Shown here: positions 23,026 to 37,840 of the stretch, one piece after another | How the letters are laid out: every line of letters starts with the position of its first letter | Position numbering within the stretch: the first letter of the stretch is position 1 | Source of the DNA: Vanilla planifolia | Taxonomy: Eukaryota; Streptophyta; Magnoliopsida; Asparagales; Orchidaceae | Assembly (NCBI GenBank): GCA_023846275.1 | Contig: CM043870.1 | Location: 2,293,527 to 2,357,526 of the forward strand | Direction: 5' to 3' | Length of the DNA: 64,000 nucleotides | Notes under the pieces: model-generated | Told to the model about the DNA's origin: nothing | The model's input: the letters and a program-made list of their open reading frames with translations, nothing else | The model's database searches: none | Translations under genes and position numbers: made by a program

Positions 23026-26000
23026 TCACTTGCTTGTCTTGGGCGACAGGCGACCTGTCTGCTCCGTGAGATGATCCATGTTCTGGGCACTCTCCCAAAC
23101 ATTGTTCACCTCCGGTTGCCCATTGCTCGATTCCACGTCGAGGTCGCCGGAGATCGAGCTCTCTATGAGGAACTGCTCCCAGAAAGAGTCGTTGATGTCT
23201 GGAAGCCGTGGATCATCTCCGACGAGCATGTCGATGTCGGAATCGACTGAGAGGTTGTCGATGTCGATCGGAATCGTTCCGTTTTCTAATCCTGAAGCTT
23301 CGTCAAGGAAAGCTCTCTCGTGTTCTGCTTGAGCTAACCCATTGGTTGTAACATTACCACTTCCATGGCCATGCTTCATTCCATGAATCTGTGGGGACTC
23401 AGAAACAGCACACGGCAAAGACACATCAGGGATTTCTGAAGAAGATGGCGTAGCCGGAAAACCACAAGGAGACTGAAGAATTGTAGGCACTTCCCTGAGG
23501 GTGACCCCCGAGTTCCAGCACAAACCCTCGGGTTTGCACGAATCGAGCTTAAGGATCTGCATCAGCATCGCCTTGGCTGCCTCGGCCATGAGCGGCTGAT
23601 ACTTCACTATCTGGCCGTCTTGTGAGGAGCTGCCGTCGTCAACTTCGGCATCGTTTTCTTCTTTGGGCAGCCTCCGCTTCTTACCGGCTCCGTCGATCCT
23701 CCGGTTGTCGTTTTGCTGCACCCACTGGGCCAAGAAGCCGGGCCTCTGCATGGCCGTGGCGAGGAATGCCATCATCTGCTGTTGACGACGCTCCATCCCC
23801 TGCAGCCGCTGGGTTAGGGATTGCAGCTGATGGTCGGTGCCTTGCTGTTGTTGTCTGAGTCTAACCAGCTCTTGCATTAGAACATTCTTGTCCCTCTTGA
23901 GTCGTTCGATCTCTTCGTCAAGCCCAAACTTGCCGACCTCGACGCAAGCTCCGACGCCTACGGTGGGTGCGTGCGGCGGCGGAGGGGGTGGCTGTGGGTG
24001 GGCCTGGGAGGATTTTCTCCTGTTGATGTTTTTTAGAAGATGCTTTTGGCCCCTCAAGAAACCCTCGTTTGCAAATTCCCATTTGTCTGGATCAACCTTC
24101 CTGAATCCCTGCAAGGAACAGGAGATCAGTGTTGAGGAAGGATTGAACGAAGACTATCATGTAAGTTGTGTAAAAAAAACAACTTAAAGCATAAGAGGAA
24201 GATGAATATGTTTTAAGTTAATCATAGTAACAATTTGGATTTCAAGAGTTCAGATCTTGGAAATATAAACCAATAAAGTGTATGTGAGAATAAGACTTAA
24301 AACATTTTTTTTTATATGATATAAAATTTTTCAAGAATAATAATTAATAAGAGATTAAGAAAATTTTGTTTCTATATTCAAATATTTGTTATTTAACATA
24401 AAAGTTTTTCACCAATGAAAGATAATTACTTATGTGAAGTATAAGAAACAACTAATGACATAATTTCTTAACTTTTTTTGTATGTCTCACGAAAATATGA
24501 GTAGGTACAAATTCTCCTATCGAATATATAATATGTTATATGAATTGACAAATGTTTCTTTTCATTACGAGTAAAGATAGTAAGATCAATCATTGTGGGT
24601 ATAATAATAGGTGTAACATATTAACCCTATATTCCATCACTTCATCATAATATGTTCATGATCTATACCACATAGGATGCATGACATTACAACAAAGAGC
24701 ATGATTGATAACAATATAACACCCAAGCTACTTTGCTATGGTTATTATCACAAAGGCATTACATATATTTTCCTTTTTATCAAAACTTGTTTTGGATGTG
24801 CACTATCATGATTTATTTCTTATCTCATCATCCTCTATATTCTCTTTTCCATGAGGTCTAAAACATTATATTGAATCAAATAGACATGAAAATAAAATTA
24901 GTATCACATTAAGATATAATATTGAAGTCTTAAGATATAATTAACTAATCTTAACTCACAATAAAAAATTTTGGATAGGTATCCATTTAATAGTACGATA
25001 AGCTCATTTTTAGACTATAGATGATATAATTCTCTTAAAAGAGATATCAAAACTAGTTTACTTGAAATCAAGTAATACTAAAGCCAAGCTTATCTAAAAT
25101 CAAGTGGTTCATCGCATCTATGGTTCACATGAACCCTACTTCTTATATCATGACTTAGTTTTTGGTAAAGTCATGTAGAACCTCTACATGCTTTACTAGA
25201 TTTGATGATATGCATTGGACTTGGTTTGCTTGGCTAACAAATGGGTCATATTGATTGGCCATATATGGTAGAACAATTGTAGCAAAAGACATGTGGTGAA
25301 GCAAGGTATTTGAGATCCTTGATGTTCCAAACGTTATTTGATTTCATTAGTTGTATGTTTTGGAGCAAAGGAATAATGAAAAATGAAGATGGAACTCTCA
25401 TTTAAAACAAAATTGTTAAATAAATACAACAGTAAAATCAATCCCTCATTGAATATTGAACATTGCCTTGGTGTCTTAATAAATAATAGGTGACTTACAT
25501 ATAAAAGTTTAAACCATGGGGTCAAAGAATTCCTATGTAATAATATATTTGACCTAACTTTCAGTCTTTGACATGTCCAAGTTTTCTTAATATCTTCATT
25601 ATCAACCACAAACAATCACCAATACTCTAGTTAACCAATGCAATATGTTCACAAATTGGCAAGACTTGCTAATTTAGCATCTTCTTGAAGTATTCTTCAA
25701 TGAAACATCAAAACAAGATGTAACAGAAACGCAGCTTATAGAAGGAGTGATTTGTTATGTATTACTATGAGAAAGAGAAATGAAAAAAAAAAAAAAAACC
25801 AGCTTCCTCTCTTGTAAAGGAACTTATTCCACTCTTATAAGCCCAACTCTCACAATAGTTTATTCTTACAATAAGCATGAGATCAAGTTAAAAAGGAATG
25901 ATGCAGAAGATTAGAAAAAGAAAGATAAGCCAGGAAAGATGCACATTAACTGACACAAATCACATTTAGCTTTGAGCATGATGAATTCTTACCTGTTTTC

Positions 26001-29000
26001 TGCACCAAATCTAAAAAAACTTAATACAATCCACTAGAAAGTGCAAAGTCATGACTTCATTCTAGTTATGCAAATCCCAGAAAACAATGAAAAAGCAAGA
26101 ATATTAGACAAGTCTTCTATTGTGAAAATGTAATTTAGTGCAGTGCCTTCTAGCCTGAGCAAATAATTAATTACATATTAGTAACTTTATATAGCCACTA
26201 AATAACCTAATTCCCTTCATCTTAGAAATCAATAGCATCAACAAAGCTGTTCCATTTCCAGATTTTTAAAACCAAAATGCGTAGAAAATTTAGGGCCCAA
26301 AATGCTACTGTAAAATATAACTGTCCAATCTGAAAATAAAACACAGTTCCAACTTAAAACTCAAACCTGTGAACTTGAACTTAAAGATCTCAAAAGAAAT
26401 TTCTTTAAAACTTAAGCATAATTCAAAAACTCAAGCAGAAAGGGTCTTGTTTTAATATACTGTGATCTTACCAAGCTTTCCATTATCTTATCAAACTTGA
26501 CATAGATCCATTCACCAAAATGTCAGAGTATTTGCCCCAATTATATTGATATCAAAAAGTTGCAATCTCCTAGCAAGTTAAGAATTAGTGTAAATTCTAC
26601 AAGGCCAGTACCCAACAAAGCTAAAGTTGCATCATGCATCAAAACAAATGCATAAGCCAATTTTTTGATGATGATGGAGGCCTCATACCATGATTGGCCA
26701 ATTGTAAAATAGATTATTTTATGACCACTTCTCTAATATCCTTCATAACAGTTCCACTGAATTTGTGCTATCCTTGAAATAAACTTCTATTCCACTCTTG
26801 TCAAATATTCCAAACAAAAGCTATAATAGAAATCCTATAAATTATCCATACAAATAATGAAGTCCAACAAATATCCTCATAACCTTTTGTACAACATAAT
26901 TAGCCTTGTGGAAGACCAATACAGTGCAATCAAACCTACCAAAACCTTAGAAAGAAAAAAAATGGAATAGATTCACCACCAGCCCAAAACAAAGCACACA
27001 ATCTATGAGTTATATTATTCCTCTTGGAAATATGTTGTCCTTAGCTCTATGCGTTTAACATTAAGCAATTCAATGAGCAAAAGCATGCTTAGGCATATGA
27101 ACACCAGACCAGACAAAGTCCTATCGAACAAAAACAAGAAAGATAAAGCAAGCTTCCTTGAAAAATTAAAATTGTCTACTATCAGCATATTACCATTAGT
27201 CAATTTGCATGATCTTAAGCCAAAAAGAGATTGTATCAGGTGATGTTAAATGCAAAATATGCCGCTTTCCATTATAGTATAAGTTCTGACGGCATGTTGC
27301 TAACAATGCCAACTTTCAAAACATTCCTCTAAATTGAAACTTTAAATTTTAAGAATCTCTGAAAGCCATTGAATTAGAAGATGGCAACTGTCAATCCAAA
27401 AAGGATTATCCTTGAAATATCTGTAAAAAATTCATTTATCTCCATTTTCATCAGTTTATCCACAAACAAATATTACATAATCCATCATAGTGTTGATGTT
27501 TCATTTGAAAGCCCACTGGGAAATGCAAAAAAATCTTGCATGGGGTTTTTTGACAAGCCAAAGAATATTCATTTACAATCTTATTGCCCAAAGAATAACC
27601 AACAAAGAACTTATCTTTCTCTTTTAGTGAATAGATAAGATGCATTACATCCGTCCCTCACATTATCAAAGTACTGCTGTTGAGTTTGTTAAAAAATGGG
27701 CAAGAAAACTAAATAGATGATAAAATCACACAAAAAACGATGGAAGCCAGAAAACAGTGACATCATTTTCATTGAACGAAAAAAAAATCCTAGCACTAAA
27801 ATTTACAAGAAGGGTCAGATGGCTCAGATTTCTTTGGCATTTTTCAAGATGTGACAATGGAAAATTTATTGCAAGTAATACTTAAACAAGAGCTCCAATC
27901 AGCATCCAAAAGCAATTTACCCTTGAAATAGCTGGCAAAGAAGTTTCTTAAATCTAATCCACTTTATGATAACTTCCATGACATGTACGTGCTTCAGGCA
28001 TCAAATATCCTACCCATAACTACAGGGAACTTAGGCCCGTAAAAAATAAGCCCCTTGTCATATATATATGGAACATCTCAACAGTGAAAAATCAGCTCAA
28101 TTATCAGGAACAAGATGCTTGAAATGACCAAAAGGTCAGTGAAACACATTGGATTGATCACTTGACACCATCGGCAAATACGACACATAAAGCTTAAAAT
28201 ATATTGGGGTCTATTTGCAAGGATCGACTGCTCATAATGGCTTGCCCAAAGAGGCTCATTTCTCCTACAATTAATGTCTATGCAACACCATTCACTCTTG
28301 CCATACTGTAAGGCATTTTGCAACCATGAACAGAAGTACCAACCACTTGGAACCCCATATCAGGTTTAGATGTTTAAAACATAGGTTCATCAAAAAACTT
28401 ATATCTCAAGGAAAATATAAAAACTCCCAACAAAAAAAGCTCAGTTTCTGATAAATCATTCAATTATAAACTATCAAAATAGAAAAATTGGGTTCTATTA
28501 ACCATACTCCTGTTCCGTTCACTTTTCACAAAACATACTCCCTCTCAAAAGTGAATCTAAAAATAAGACATAGCTTTCTAGATCTATTTGACTATAGTAT
28601 GAAAAGGGAATAAAGGTAATTGTACTATATAAAATTTAGGATAAACTACATATAGATCACTCTAGTTTGCAAATTACTACAGGTAGGTAGGCCAGCTTTC
28701 CAAAATAGGCAGATTGTTTGCAAAATTTCATCTTTGTTGTCAATGGAGAATTTTCCCTTGTCCAATGAACCATCACCACTCAAACCTCCTCAAAGATGCT
28801 TATGGAAGAACGTCAAAAAAAAAAAAAGATCCAAAACTTCATATGTACATCAAATTAATAAGGATATATTACATAAGATATTTGCCAGCAACTCTATACA
28901 AAGTAGCTACATCCCAGACCCAAAGATGGTTAAGAAAAAGACCAAAGTATTTTCCTCTTGTCGTTTTAAAAAGCTAGGCAACCTATCTTACGCACAACCA

Positions 29001-31852
29001 AACCTTAAGATATATTGATTCAACACAAGGTCAACAAAGGGCAACAGCAAGACCTGTGTTGCACAACTCCAAAGTACGTTTGTGGTAGAAGTTATAAAAT
29101 ATCATGTTCTGCTGATGCATGACTATGTCCATGGTGCAGATATTGCATGTTCCAATGTGATTGCCTACCTTAGTGCCACAAACATTGGCAAGTACCTTGA
29201 GACATATGCACATCCAAACCAATTTTAGATCTTGCATTTCGGTCAATCCTTCCATTCTATCCCACATTACAATCCATGTATTGAAGACCCAGCAAAAGCA
29301 AAAATTACATTATATGACCTAGATACATGCAAGAGCATAAAAACATAAAAGGAGATGCGTGATAAGACAATCTTGGCAATGTTTGAAGGTGCTTTGAGGC
29401 ATTCATCAATTAAACATCCACAAACAAGGAAAATTTATACTAATCACATAATCATTCATCTTAGATAATCATAGTTTAATAGAACAAAATATTAAGAATA
29501 ACATCTCTAGCTTGACCAATAACATCAAAAATACTACAACAATCAATTTTTTGATGGTATACAATTAATATAACACAACATGCATTGAAAAAATGAAGCA
29601 TAAGAGGCATCACTGGTACTTAATAAACAAAGCAAACAACAATAATCCTTGATCCCATTATGTAGGATTGCCCACATGATTCTACTTATACCAATGTGTT
29701 GTATAAGTATTAACAATTCATATGTTAAAGAATACAAGATTCACTTCTTAATAATTTTCCCATGCCTTTTTGGACAATCTTTAGATCTATTGATATGAAT
29801 AAAAACCATCATCTTCCCTCAATATATTGGAATATCAACCAGTATGCCCTAAACCAGTCCAAAGTTTCTTAAATGACTCAAACCAACAAGAATATCAATG
29901 AATGATAAACAAGGTTCTTGATGTGCCAATGCTACCACTTCAATGATACAAAAGTCAATATTTTGTATAGGGCAAATTGAGAAAGATGTCATGCTTCTTA
30001 CAAAGTAGAAAAGGAAATATGAGATGTCTCCATAAAGAGATAAGTCAATCATCACCGCTTCCAACTCATAATTAACTCTCGCCAACATGCCACGACTCAT
30101 CAATTCAAATTTTAAGAGTGTACAATTAAATTGATGAAGAAGATGAGTGGGTCAAGCAACTAATGTTAGGATCTAAATAAATTCAGCTTCTACATAGGCA
30201 CTCAGTCACATATTTACCTTCAAAGAAATGAGTAGGATTGATGGTTGACTTTCAACAACATACATAAGAAGAGCATCCACACAAGAAGTGAAATTACCTC
30301 ATAAAAGATTTATCTATTTCTAACAGAAATACAAAATAAAAAGGCCAAATCACAAAGGCCAAGCATTGCAACCTTCAAAGTATTCTAAAGTCTAAAATAC
30401 ATTCAATTTCTAGTTTGGTTAAAACCTCATGGAGAATAAACTTGTGATTAATGGTTGACAATGCATGGAAGTAATTATGCCAAGAATACCACGTAATAAT
30501 AGATCAAAGATAATATAGCTTATAAAGAACCATGACAAATAGTAGGAAAAACATATGGGGATTACAATCATGCAACAATTCAAGTCTCGCTATGGGCAAG
30601 ATAATGGAATTGTAAATTAAACATGTTACAACTTGATCACCACTAAATTCAACAATGTTTACCAAATTTGTAGATAAGCTAGCCAAATACTTCAAATTAA
30701 AGAGACTGATACAATATAACCTTGGTTCACATCCCATTTCTCAAGACCAGCATGACAACAACAATAAGAGGAAAGGGGTGTTCAAGCTCTGGGCAGGCCT
30801 AAGAGAATTGTTAAATTATACAATTTTTGTGCCAATATTTAAAGCTGTTGATGCTTATCAGATGGGACCAAACCTTTCAATAGCCTATAAATACAATATA
30901 ATACTAAGAAAATTCTAAAAACTAAAACCCTAAGCGTTAAAAAAAAGTAGTTCATCTCATCCTTCTCACTAAAGAAGATTACTTGAAGAACCTCTTATCT
31001 TAATATGTCTTCTCCAAATAAGATTCATAATGCAATAGCTCTATATTTAGCTTATGCATTATTAATAGTTATTACATATTTCTTTTATTTCTCCAAATCA
31101 TCAATTTTTTCCATATCATCACATAATATCTAATTGCAGAGTTGTTATCCTTAACAGCTCCAGACCAATATATTTTCAAGTATCCAACTATATTTATTTT
31201 AATTTTTTAAAATGTAATCATTTATCAGAACCTCTCTTGAAATATCTCAAAATTTGATTAACTACATCTCAATGCCTTTTTGTAAAACCAAACATAAATT
31301 GACAAGCATCGTTCACACTAAAAACAATGTTAGGTCTTATAAGAGATAAATAGACTAATTTGCTTACTAGATGTTAGCAACTATCCTAATTCACTAGTGA
31401 TGACCCACAAAATTTTTTTTATTCCAATTTCGTTCTAAAGGTGTTCCAGCTAATCTACACTTAAGAATACTAAATTCTTTGAGCAGATTCAAAGTGTATT
31501 TTCTTTGTGAGACGAGTTATTTTCGACTCACAATTTTTATTCCTAAAAATTATTTTTAGGCCTTTTACTTTAAATTTATTATGGAGTTTTCTTTTAAGAT
31601 TTTTAATCTTTAATCCATCATTTTTTGAAATAACGACATCATCCACATAAATGATGAGAATTACTTGTTTTTTAAATGCACTCATTTTTACAAATAAAGT
31701 ATGATCGTCATACCCATGCTTATATCCTAACTATTTCATCACTGTATTGAATTAAAAAAATCATGCCCTTGGAGATTATTTTAATCTATATAGTGGCCTC
31801 TTCAGTTTACATACCTTAGTGGGACCTCCTTGAGCCTCAAATCTTGATGAAG

Positions 31853-31905
<53 letters not shown>

Positions 31906-34900
31906 TCTTTTAAAATGTCATTTAAAAAAACATTCTTGATCTCTAGTTTGTGTAAATCTCAGTCAAAATTCATAGCAATAAACTACAAAACTTTAATAAA
32001 ATCTAATGTTACAACAAGAAAAATATTTCCTTATAATCAATTTAAAATGCCTAAGTAAAACTTTATGCTACCAATCTAGCTTTGTATCAATCAACTTTAC
32101 TATGTATATCATACTTTATTGTAAATACCTATTTTCTACCAAATGTCATCTTCCCTATAAGTAACTCTACTAGCTCTTAAGTGTTGTTGTCATTAATTTC
32201 ATTCATTTTGTCTAACACAACTTTCTTCTAATTTGGATTTTGAAAAGTTTCAAAAATATCTTGACACTTGAATCCTATCAACTTCAACAATAAATACTTT
32301 GAAATTATCTGACAACTTGAAATATGTGAGGTGGTATGAAATTAGATATTTAGTATAAATCTATATCCCCTTTCTTACTACAAGTGGAAGATCTAAATCA
32401 TATATTCCTCTATTATTCTCTAAACTCTCCACTTCTTTCTCATATGCGTCTATAACAGCATCAAAATCTTTGGCCTTTTGGAATAAACCAAGATTGGTTG
32501 TAGATTTTTTGAGTTAAAACTCTCCCTCTTGACCTAAGGCTTAAATAATGGTAGGCTTGAGTTAATATTACTCAAGCATAGGTATGAAAAATAAGGGAAT
32601 CCTAATGTTTTTATCTCCCTGATTACTACTCTCTCCTTAGAAAGAAACTTAGGAATATAAGATTTGATTCTCATCAAATGAGACATCACATAAAACAAAA
32701 AAAACATTTTAAAGAAGAAGAATAACAATTTATCCTTTTTTTGTTAATTAATAACCAACAAAAATACACTTGAAAACCTTGGGATCAAATTTATCCTTAT
32801 TAGATTGGACATTATGAACAAAACAATACACCTTAAAACAAGAAATGCCAGAGAGTTGTGAACATGAGAACATGTAAATGTAGATATTAATACACTAAGA
32901 GAAGTAAGTACTATAGAACTTTTGATGGAAGACAATTAATGAAATAAGTTGAAATAAGAATAACTTTTCCTCAAAAAGAATGTAATACATAGCTAACAAA
33001 CATGATTGACCTTTTAATCTCAAGTAAGCAATAGTTCTTTTTTTTTTTTTTTTGCAACCTCATTTTGTTGGAGGGTGAAGGTACATGAGCCTTAGTGAAT
33101 TATACCATACTCTACAAGATATTGAGTTAGTTTTTCAAGAAAATACTTTATTCTATTGACTATACAAAAATATAAATAGAGAATTAGAAGATATTTTTAA
33201 TAAATTTATATAATTACTTAAATATAATACTCACTTTTGATTTTTTTTTCTCTTGCAATAATTTTTTCTTATTAGATGTGGTACTTTGTTGAGTACTTTA
33301 AATAGCAGAATATATTGCAAAGCTTCTCAAGATGTTGTCAAAATCAGAATACATTTCTTTTATACCATTCAAAATTTTCTTTTGTTTGATAAAAAAGATA
33401 TAGTCATCTAATCTTTAGCTCCATGAAATTTATCAATCATATCATTACAATAGAATTCTCCACTTCTCAAATGCCATATGTTGTTAAGTTTTTATCAGGC
33501 ATCGTCTTTGCTCTATTCAAGTAACCCATCTTACTTCTTCCTTTAATTACCAACAAAATATTGGTATCATTCTCGAAAATTACTTTCATTCAACCTATGT
33601 ATTGTGATTTGGATGAATGATTATTAAATTAAAATAAGAGATAATTGAATGTTTGATATCGTCAAAACCTCAAACATTTATACTGTTGATGAGTTTAGTG
33701 TTAAGCTTTCCATTGGATGCCTAAGATTTTTTTTAATGCAGCAACACTTTGTTGTCAATCCTCAAGGCAAACTTCCTCCTCTTGATGCCAATCAACGTCT
33801 AGAACTCTGTCTTGAAGGTGCTAGAGACCACAAGTAATGGATGCCCAGGAGGCTATTGCGATCGCAAAGACCAAGCTCCTTCCCACTGTGGAATTCCTAA
33901 ATGAGGGCTCTGTTGGTAATTTCTACTATGAAGAGTTACTCATGGTAGGCCTTCTCAATAAGGATAACAAAAGCTATTAGAGTTGAAAAGCAATGAAGAG
34001 ATGTCATCAAAGACATTGGGGATTTCTCTTCCAAATGGCATGAGTTGCCTTTCGTAGCAAAAAGAAAGCTAGCTAATTTGGAAAGCCATGGAGTGAGAAA
34101 GCTAGAGGAGTTTTGCAAGCTCATGATTGGAAATTCTCATTTCGTTAAGATTGACAAGACCCTGATAACATAAAAACTAAGTATGATGGAAAATATAATA
34201 TTTCTTAATGCTAGATTTATATATGTCATACCAAAAAAGTGATATATCTAACTATAGCTACTTTGCTATATATAAAACCTAAATTTTTTTATTAAAATAA
34301 TATATATATATAAGAGATTTATTTACTTTTTACTTAAACTATCTATTTAAGTTATTCATTATTAATGAGATGTAAATTCATAATTTATGACATAATTTAT
34401 GAGATTTGAATATTATTTTTAATACTTTAGAACATGAGTTAGTAGTTTTCTACTAATTCATTACCTTTTCAATACTCAACCCTTCCACCTTTTCTAAATA
34501 TCACTAAAGATTCAAATTTATTTTAAGTACAAGTCAATATATAAATATAGTTTCATTAACTTTCTTTGAAGCAACATTCATCACTTCAATCTCGTGTTCA
34601 CTACATCTATCTATAATTGTATGCTAACATAGCTCTTTATCACCTACACATCTACAACATCTTTTTACCTCATTAATTTTTTGCTATTTTATATCCTTTA
34701 CACTCGCCTTCTCTCTTTTTTTTTCCTTACACAATTTAAGGCATTTAGTTATCCAGTAGTTCTTCAATGCCAAATAGCTTTTAATTTGGTAGCTTGTTTA
34801 ACAAAATTGTGGTATTATGGATTAATCATTAAAACAAATGATCAAGATTTACCAAAAGTAGTTATCTATGAGGTTTCACAAACTATGATAAACTAATTTG

Positions 34901-37840
34901 TGAGTGTAAGTACGATCCAATGCAGTATTGACCTACTTCATACAATATTAACTGGATAACTTACTAGTTATTGATATGGCCCTCAATATATTCTAAAATC
35001 ACTTGAGACATGTTTCAAGTCATATTAAAGGTGTGCACCAACAATAAGATATGGAGCATAAGATATAAACACTCATATGTACACAAATTCAAGAAATACA
35101 TACTCCATATATATACATTTTGTTACAAATGGAGTATCCATCAAATTTAATATATAAGCAATACTACAAATATATATATATATATATATATATATGGATA
35201 TTAGTTATCCATGTCCTCTTTCATATTCAAAGGCATAAGAACACCTAATCTATATTAAAATAAGAAATAAAAAATAAACACTTATCACATATCAGCAATA
35301 ATATGTTTCATATACTAATTAGATATTTAAACCACACGACTACATACAAAAAGGATATGTAAAATCTTTTGTTTTAACTTTCTTGACTGTTTTATTATTT
35401 TCAATTCTAAAATGTGTCTTATATAGGTATAACATAAACTATTTGTGAATTGGTATATAAAGCAGTATCCAACATTGACAAGGCACCCAAAAGGAAGCCT
35501 AAGTGCTTTTGAAGCTATGAAGAAAGAAGGTTTCGCTATGACAAGCCCAACAGCAATGAGAGAAAGAGGGATAGCCAAGAGCTTACATTACATGCTCATG
35601 AAGATTACAAGATTTCCTTCACATAATTTAATTGGTTGTCATTTTTTGAGGATCCTACGGTGCCTAATATGTACTTGGCCTTTGATAAATAACATTTCTG
35701 AATGTCGCATCTGATTAGCAACTGTACTTATCAGTCAGTGCTTGGCAATTAATAGCTCTATCAACATGTGAAAATCTGGAATAAGCAACAAAAAAATGCA
35801 ACCATCTTCCTGGGCTATCATTAGCATTTTGAGCACATCATCAACATGAAAACAAATTGATGCTTAAGTATCATTTAAAATCTCAAAATATGTCCAGCTG
35901 TGCCCAAATTTTTCAAAGAAATTTGACTTTTCTAAGCTTGTTGGCATGGTGATAAAAACCAATTCAAACTAACTCATTTAGTAGAATGCATAGCAAATGA
36001 AATAGGAATTAGCCAACTAAGTTGAAGCATCACTTATCCATTGCAATGAATTTTGATTATGGATGTTTAGATTAAAAAGCAAAGCTATTATACAACAATA
36101 ACTATCAAGTACATCTTTTTTCATGATATTTTCATATCTAGCAAAAAAAAAAAACAAAATCATTCCAGATAAATAGCAGCATTAAAATATCTTAGTTAAT
36201 TTGCATTTTTAATTAAACTATTGTCATTAAAAACAAAATTAATACAAAATTATTTTTAACTTGAACAACATTTTTATATAGAAAAAGTAATTATCACCTT
36301 ATCAATTTACTTCAATTTTTCCCATCACTTCACTACAAATTTATTGATCATCCAATTTAAAAAACTTCAAATTTCTAATAAATATGATGGTAAATAAATA
36401 GAGGAGAACATTAAAATAACAATTAGTTGCTCTTGGACAAAGTGCAAGAAAATATAAAATGGATATGAAAGCATATATGCCTAATATAGATGACTTTAAT
36501 GAAATATGCGAACATGTAATCCAACCATTGTGCAGATTGGAATAAAAGGAGCTTCTTGGTGTTGATCAGCAAATTTCATTTCAAGCCACAAATGATTTGA
36601 GCAAAAAATGCATCTAGCATATCTTTTGGATCTCAAATTTTATAAAACAAAACTAGCTCAGTTAATCCATATAATTTTTCTAAATGGCATTTGTGCAAAT
36701 GTATCACTTAGCTTTTTTTAGTTTAGGTATGTCATACTTTACAAAGAACAGACATATTAATATCCCACATAGAGCTTAATGCTTTTTAGAAATGCGTTAA
36801 CAAGAGATTTCAAATCCAAAACTTACTAACACATTTCAAACTAAATTTTTCTAGGTATGTAGACACTCTTTGATCTCTCCTTGTGGTTATGAGTCTCCAA
36901 AGAAAGGGCTTGTTAAGTATGCAACAGCAAAAGAAGAGCTCACAATGATAAAACATATTACTCACCATATGCACCTATATAAAATTTGAATTAAAATTGA
37001 TAAATAAATGAATCAATTAAGGGGGGAAAAAAGTTTAGATCAATCTTTCTTATAGCAAACCTCTTATTCACAAAATAATTTGAGAAACCAATGAAGAGAC
37101 TTCATGAAAATATGTCACAAAAAGTAATGTATAAGAAGAAAAGTTGAAAAACTACCCAAAGATTCGAACTGAATTGAATATTGACTAAATCTAGTGAAGT
37201 GCATAAAAAATCATGGCCATCTCAATGCAACAATAATTACTCAAATATGTATAAACATCTCCCTATCCAATTTAATTGGCTCCAATAGACAAGAGCAATC
37301 CACAGGAGAAAGCAATGGGGGATCAACGATATAGATGTCGGAGATAAAAAGATGAAGGTATGAAAGAGACAGTGAAGGATCAAAGATATATGACGTACTG
37401 ATACATAGCATTGGTAATAGTTGTGAAAAGTCACATAGACGTGCTTCATTTTACTGTGAATCAATGGTTTAAGCAATGAAGAAAAAGCATGGGAATGGCA
37501 TACTTCTTCGTCCAGATTCTAACCATAACTACTTTTTGCCAGAGTGAAAAAGAGAAGCACGTACATAGGTGTTCAATTGGCGGACAAAGCTGGAGAAGTT
37601 ACTGTGCTTGAAATGCTTGGGAAGAAGATCTCTCGAGAACTCTGGTACGTTCCAAACGACGAAACTATTGTTCCCAGGTCCCCAAGAAACAATCGCATCG
37701 GTGGACGGGTCGTCCACCATGTCGTACGTCTTGCTCAGAAACGGCGGAGGCAGGTTCCCGCTAAGGGCTGCACTCCCTATAGCAGACGCGGGAGTCGCCC
37801 CTCCCTCTCCACCACCTCCTTCAGCGGATGCAACGTTCAT
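23026..37840 (-). CDS. HSFA1: Heat-shock transcription factor, class A1-like
   Basis: The product is a nuclear activator that binds heat-shock elements; class A1 members are master regulators of the heat response. Two coding exons, 37840-37565 and 24108-23026 on the minus strand, join in phase 0 and give 452 residues. The winged-helix DNA-binding domain runs from [15 protein letters not shown] (about residue 31) to about 124. The intron interrupts it at QLNTY|GFRK, the conserved HSF position. The HR-A/B coiled coil is about 155-222, with the long insert of class A. A basic nuclear signal (GKKRR) is near 234. An AHA activation motif ([10 protein letters not shown]) lies at about 397-406, and a leucine-rich export-like signal ([11 protein letters not shown]) near 436, as in HsfA1. 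The start at 37840 has a purine at -3; an in-frame ATG at 37870 would add ten residues. The donor is GTACGT and the acceptor TTGCAG. Confidence 0.93.
31200..33560 (-). mobile_element. Decayed Ty1/Copia retrotransposon remains
   Basis: On the minus strand, about 31.47-32.14 kb shows Copia reverse-transcriptase signatures: a YKARLVA-like block, an HKL-IKNVFLN-like block and the YVDD active-site motif near 31640. Upstream on that strand, 32.2-33.55 kb looks like eroded integrase-to-gag sequence. I could not identify LTRs at the ends. It is broken with many breaks, lies antisense to no coding exon, and is in the same transcriptional direction as the host HSF gene. It is clearly old. Confidence 0.8.
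31856..31903. repeat. (TA)n microsatellite
   Basis: About 24 uninterrupted TA units lie inside the Copia remains in the heat-shock factor intron. The length is likely to vary between individuals or assemblies. Confidence 0.95.
33660..34180 (+). pseudogene. Decayed fragment of an unrecognised host gene
   Basis: Several plus-strand segments have good coding character but fall in different frames. One segment reads [20 protein letters not shown] at about 33748. Another reads [12 protein letters not shown] at about 33850. A third reads [19 protein letters not shown] at about 34036 and continues to about 34170. The frame changes after ARDHK near 33835, and an in-frame stop follows near 33978. Composition is richer in G+C than the flanks. 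I do not recognise the parent gene. It could be a retrocopy or a fragment carried in by a transposon; absence of splice sites between the segments would favour a retrocopy. Confidence 0.55.
35165..35195. repeat. (AT)n microsatellite
   Basis: About 13 AT/TA dinucleotide units lie in the heat-shock factor intron. It is a simple repeat without other content. Confidence 0.85.

Larger units (their letters stand above)
24109..37564 (-). other. Giant intron of the heat-shock factor gene (13.5 kb)
   Basis: HSF genes normally carry a short intron here. This one is 13,456 bp with consensus splice sites. It is AT-rich and holds Copia polymerase remains, a decayed host-gene fragment and TA microsatellites, listed separately. 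24.2-30.9 kb and 34.2-37.5 kb otherwise show only short open frames that I cannot assign. One of them, at about 35445-35714 (+), reads as an 89-codon frame with no family I know. Confidence 0.85.
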
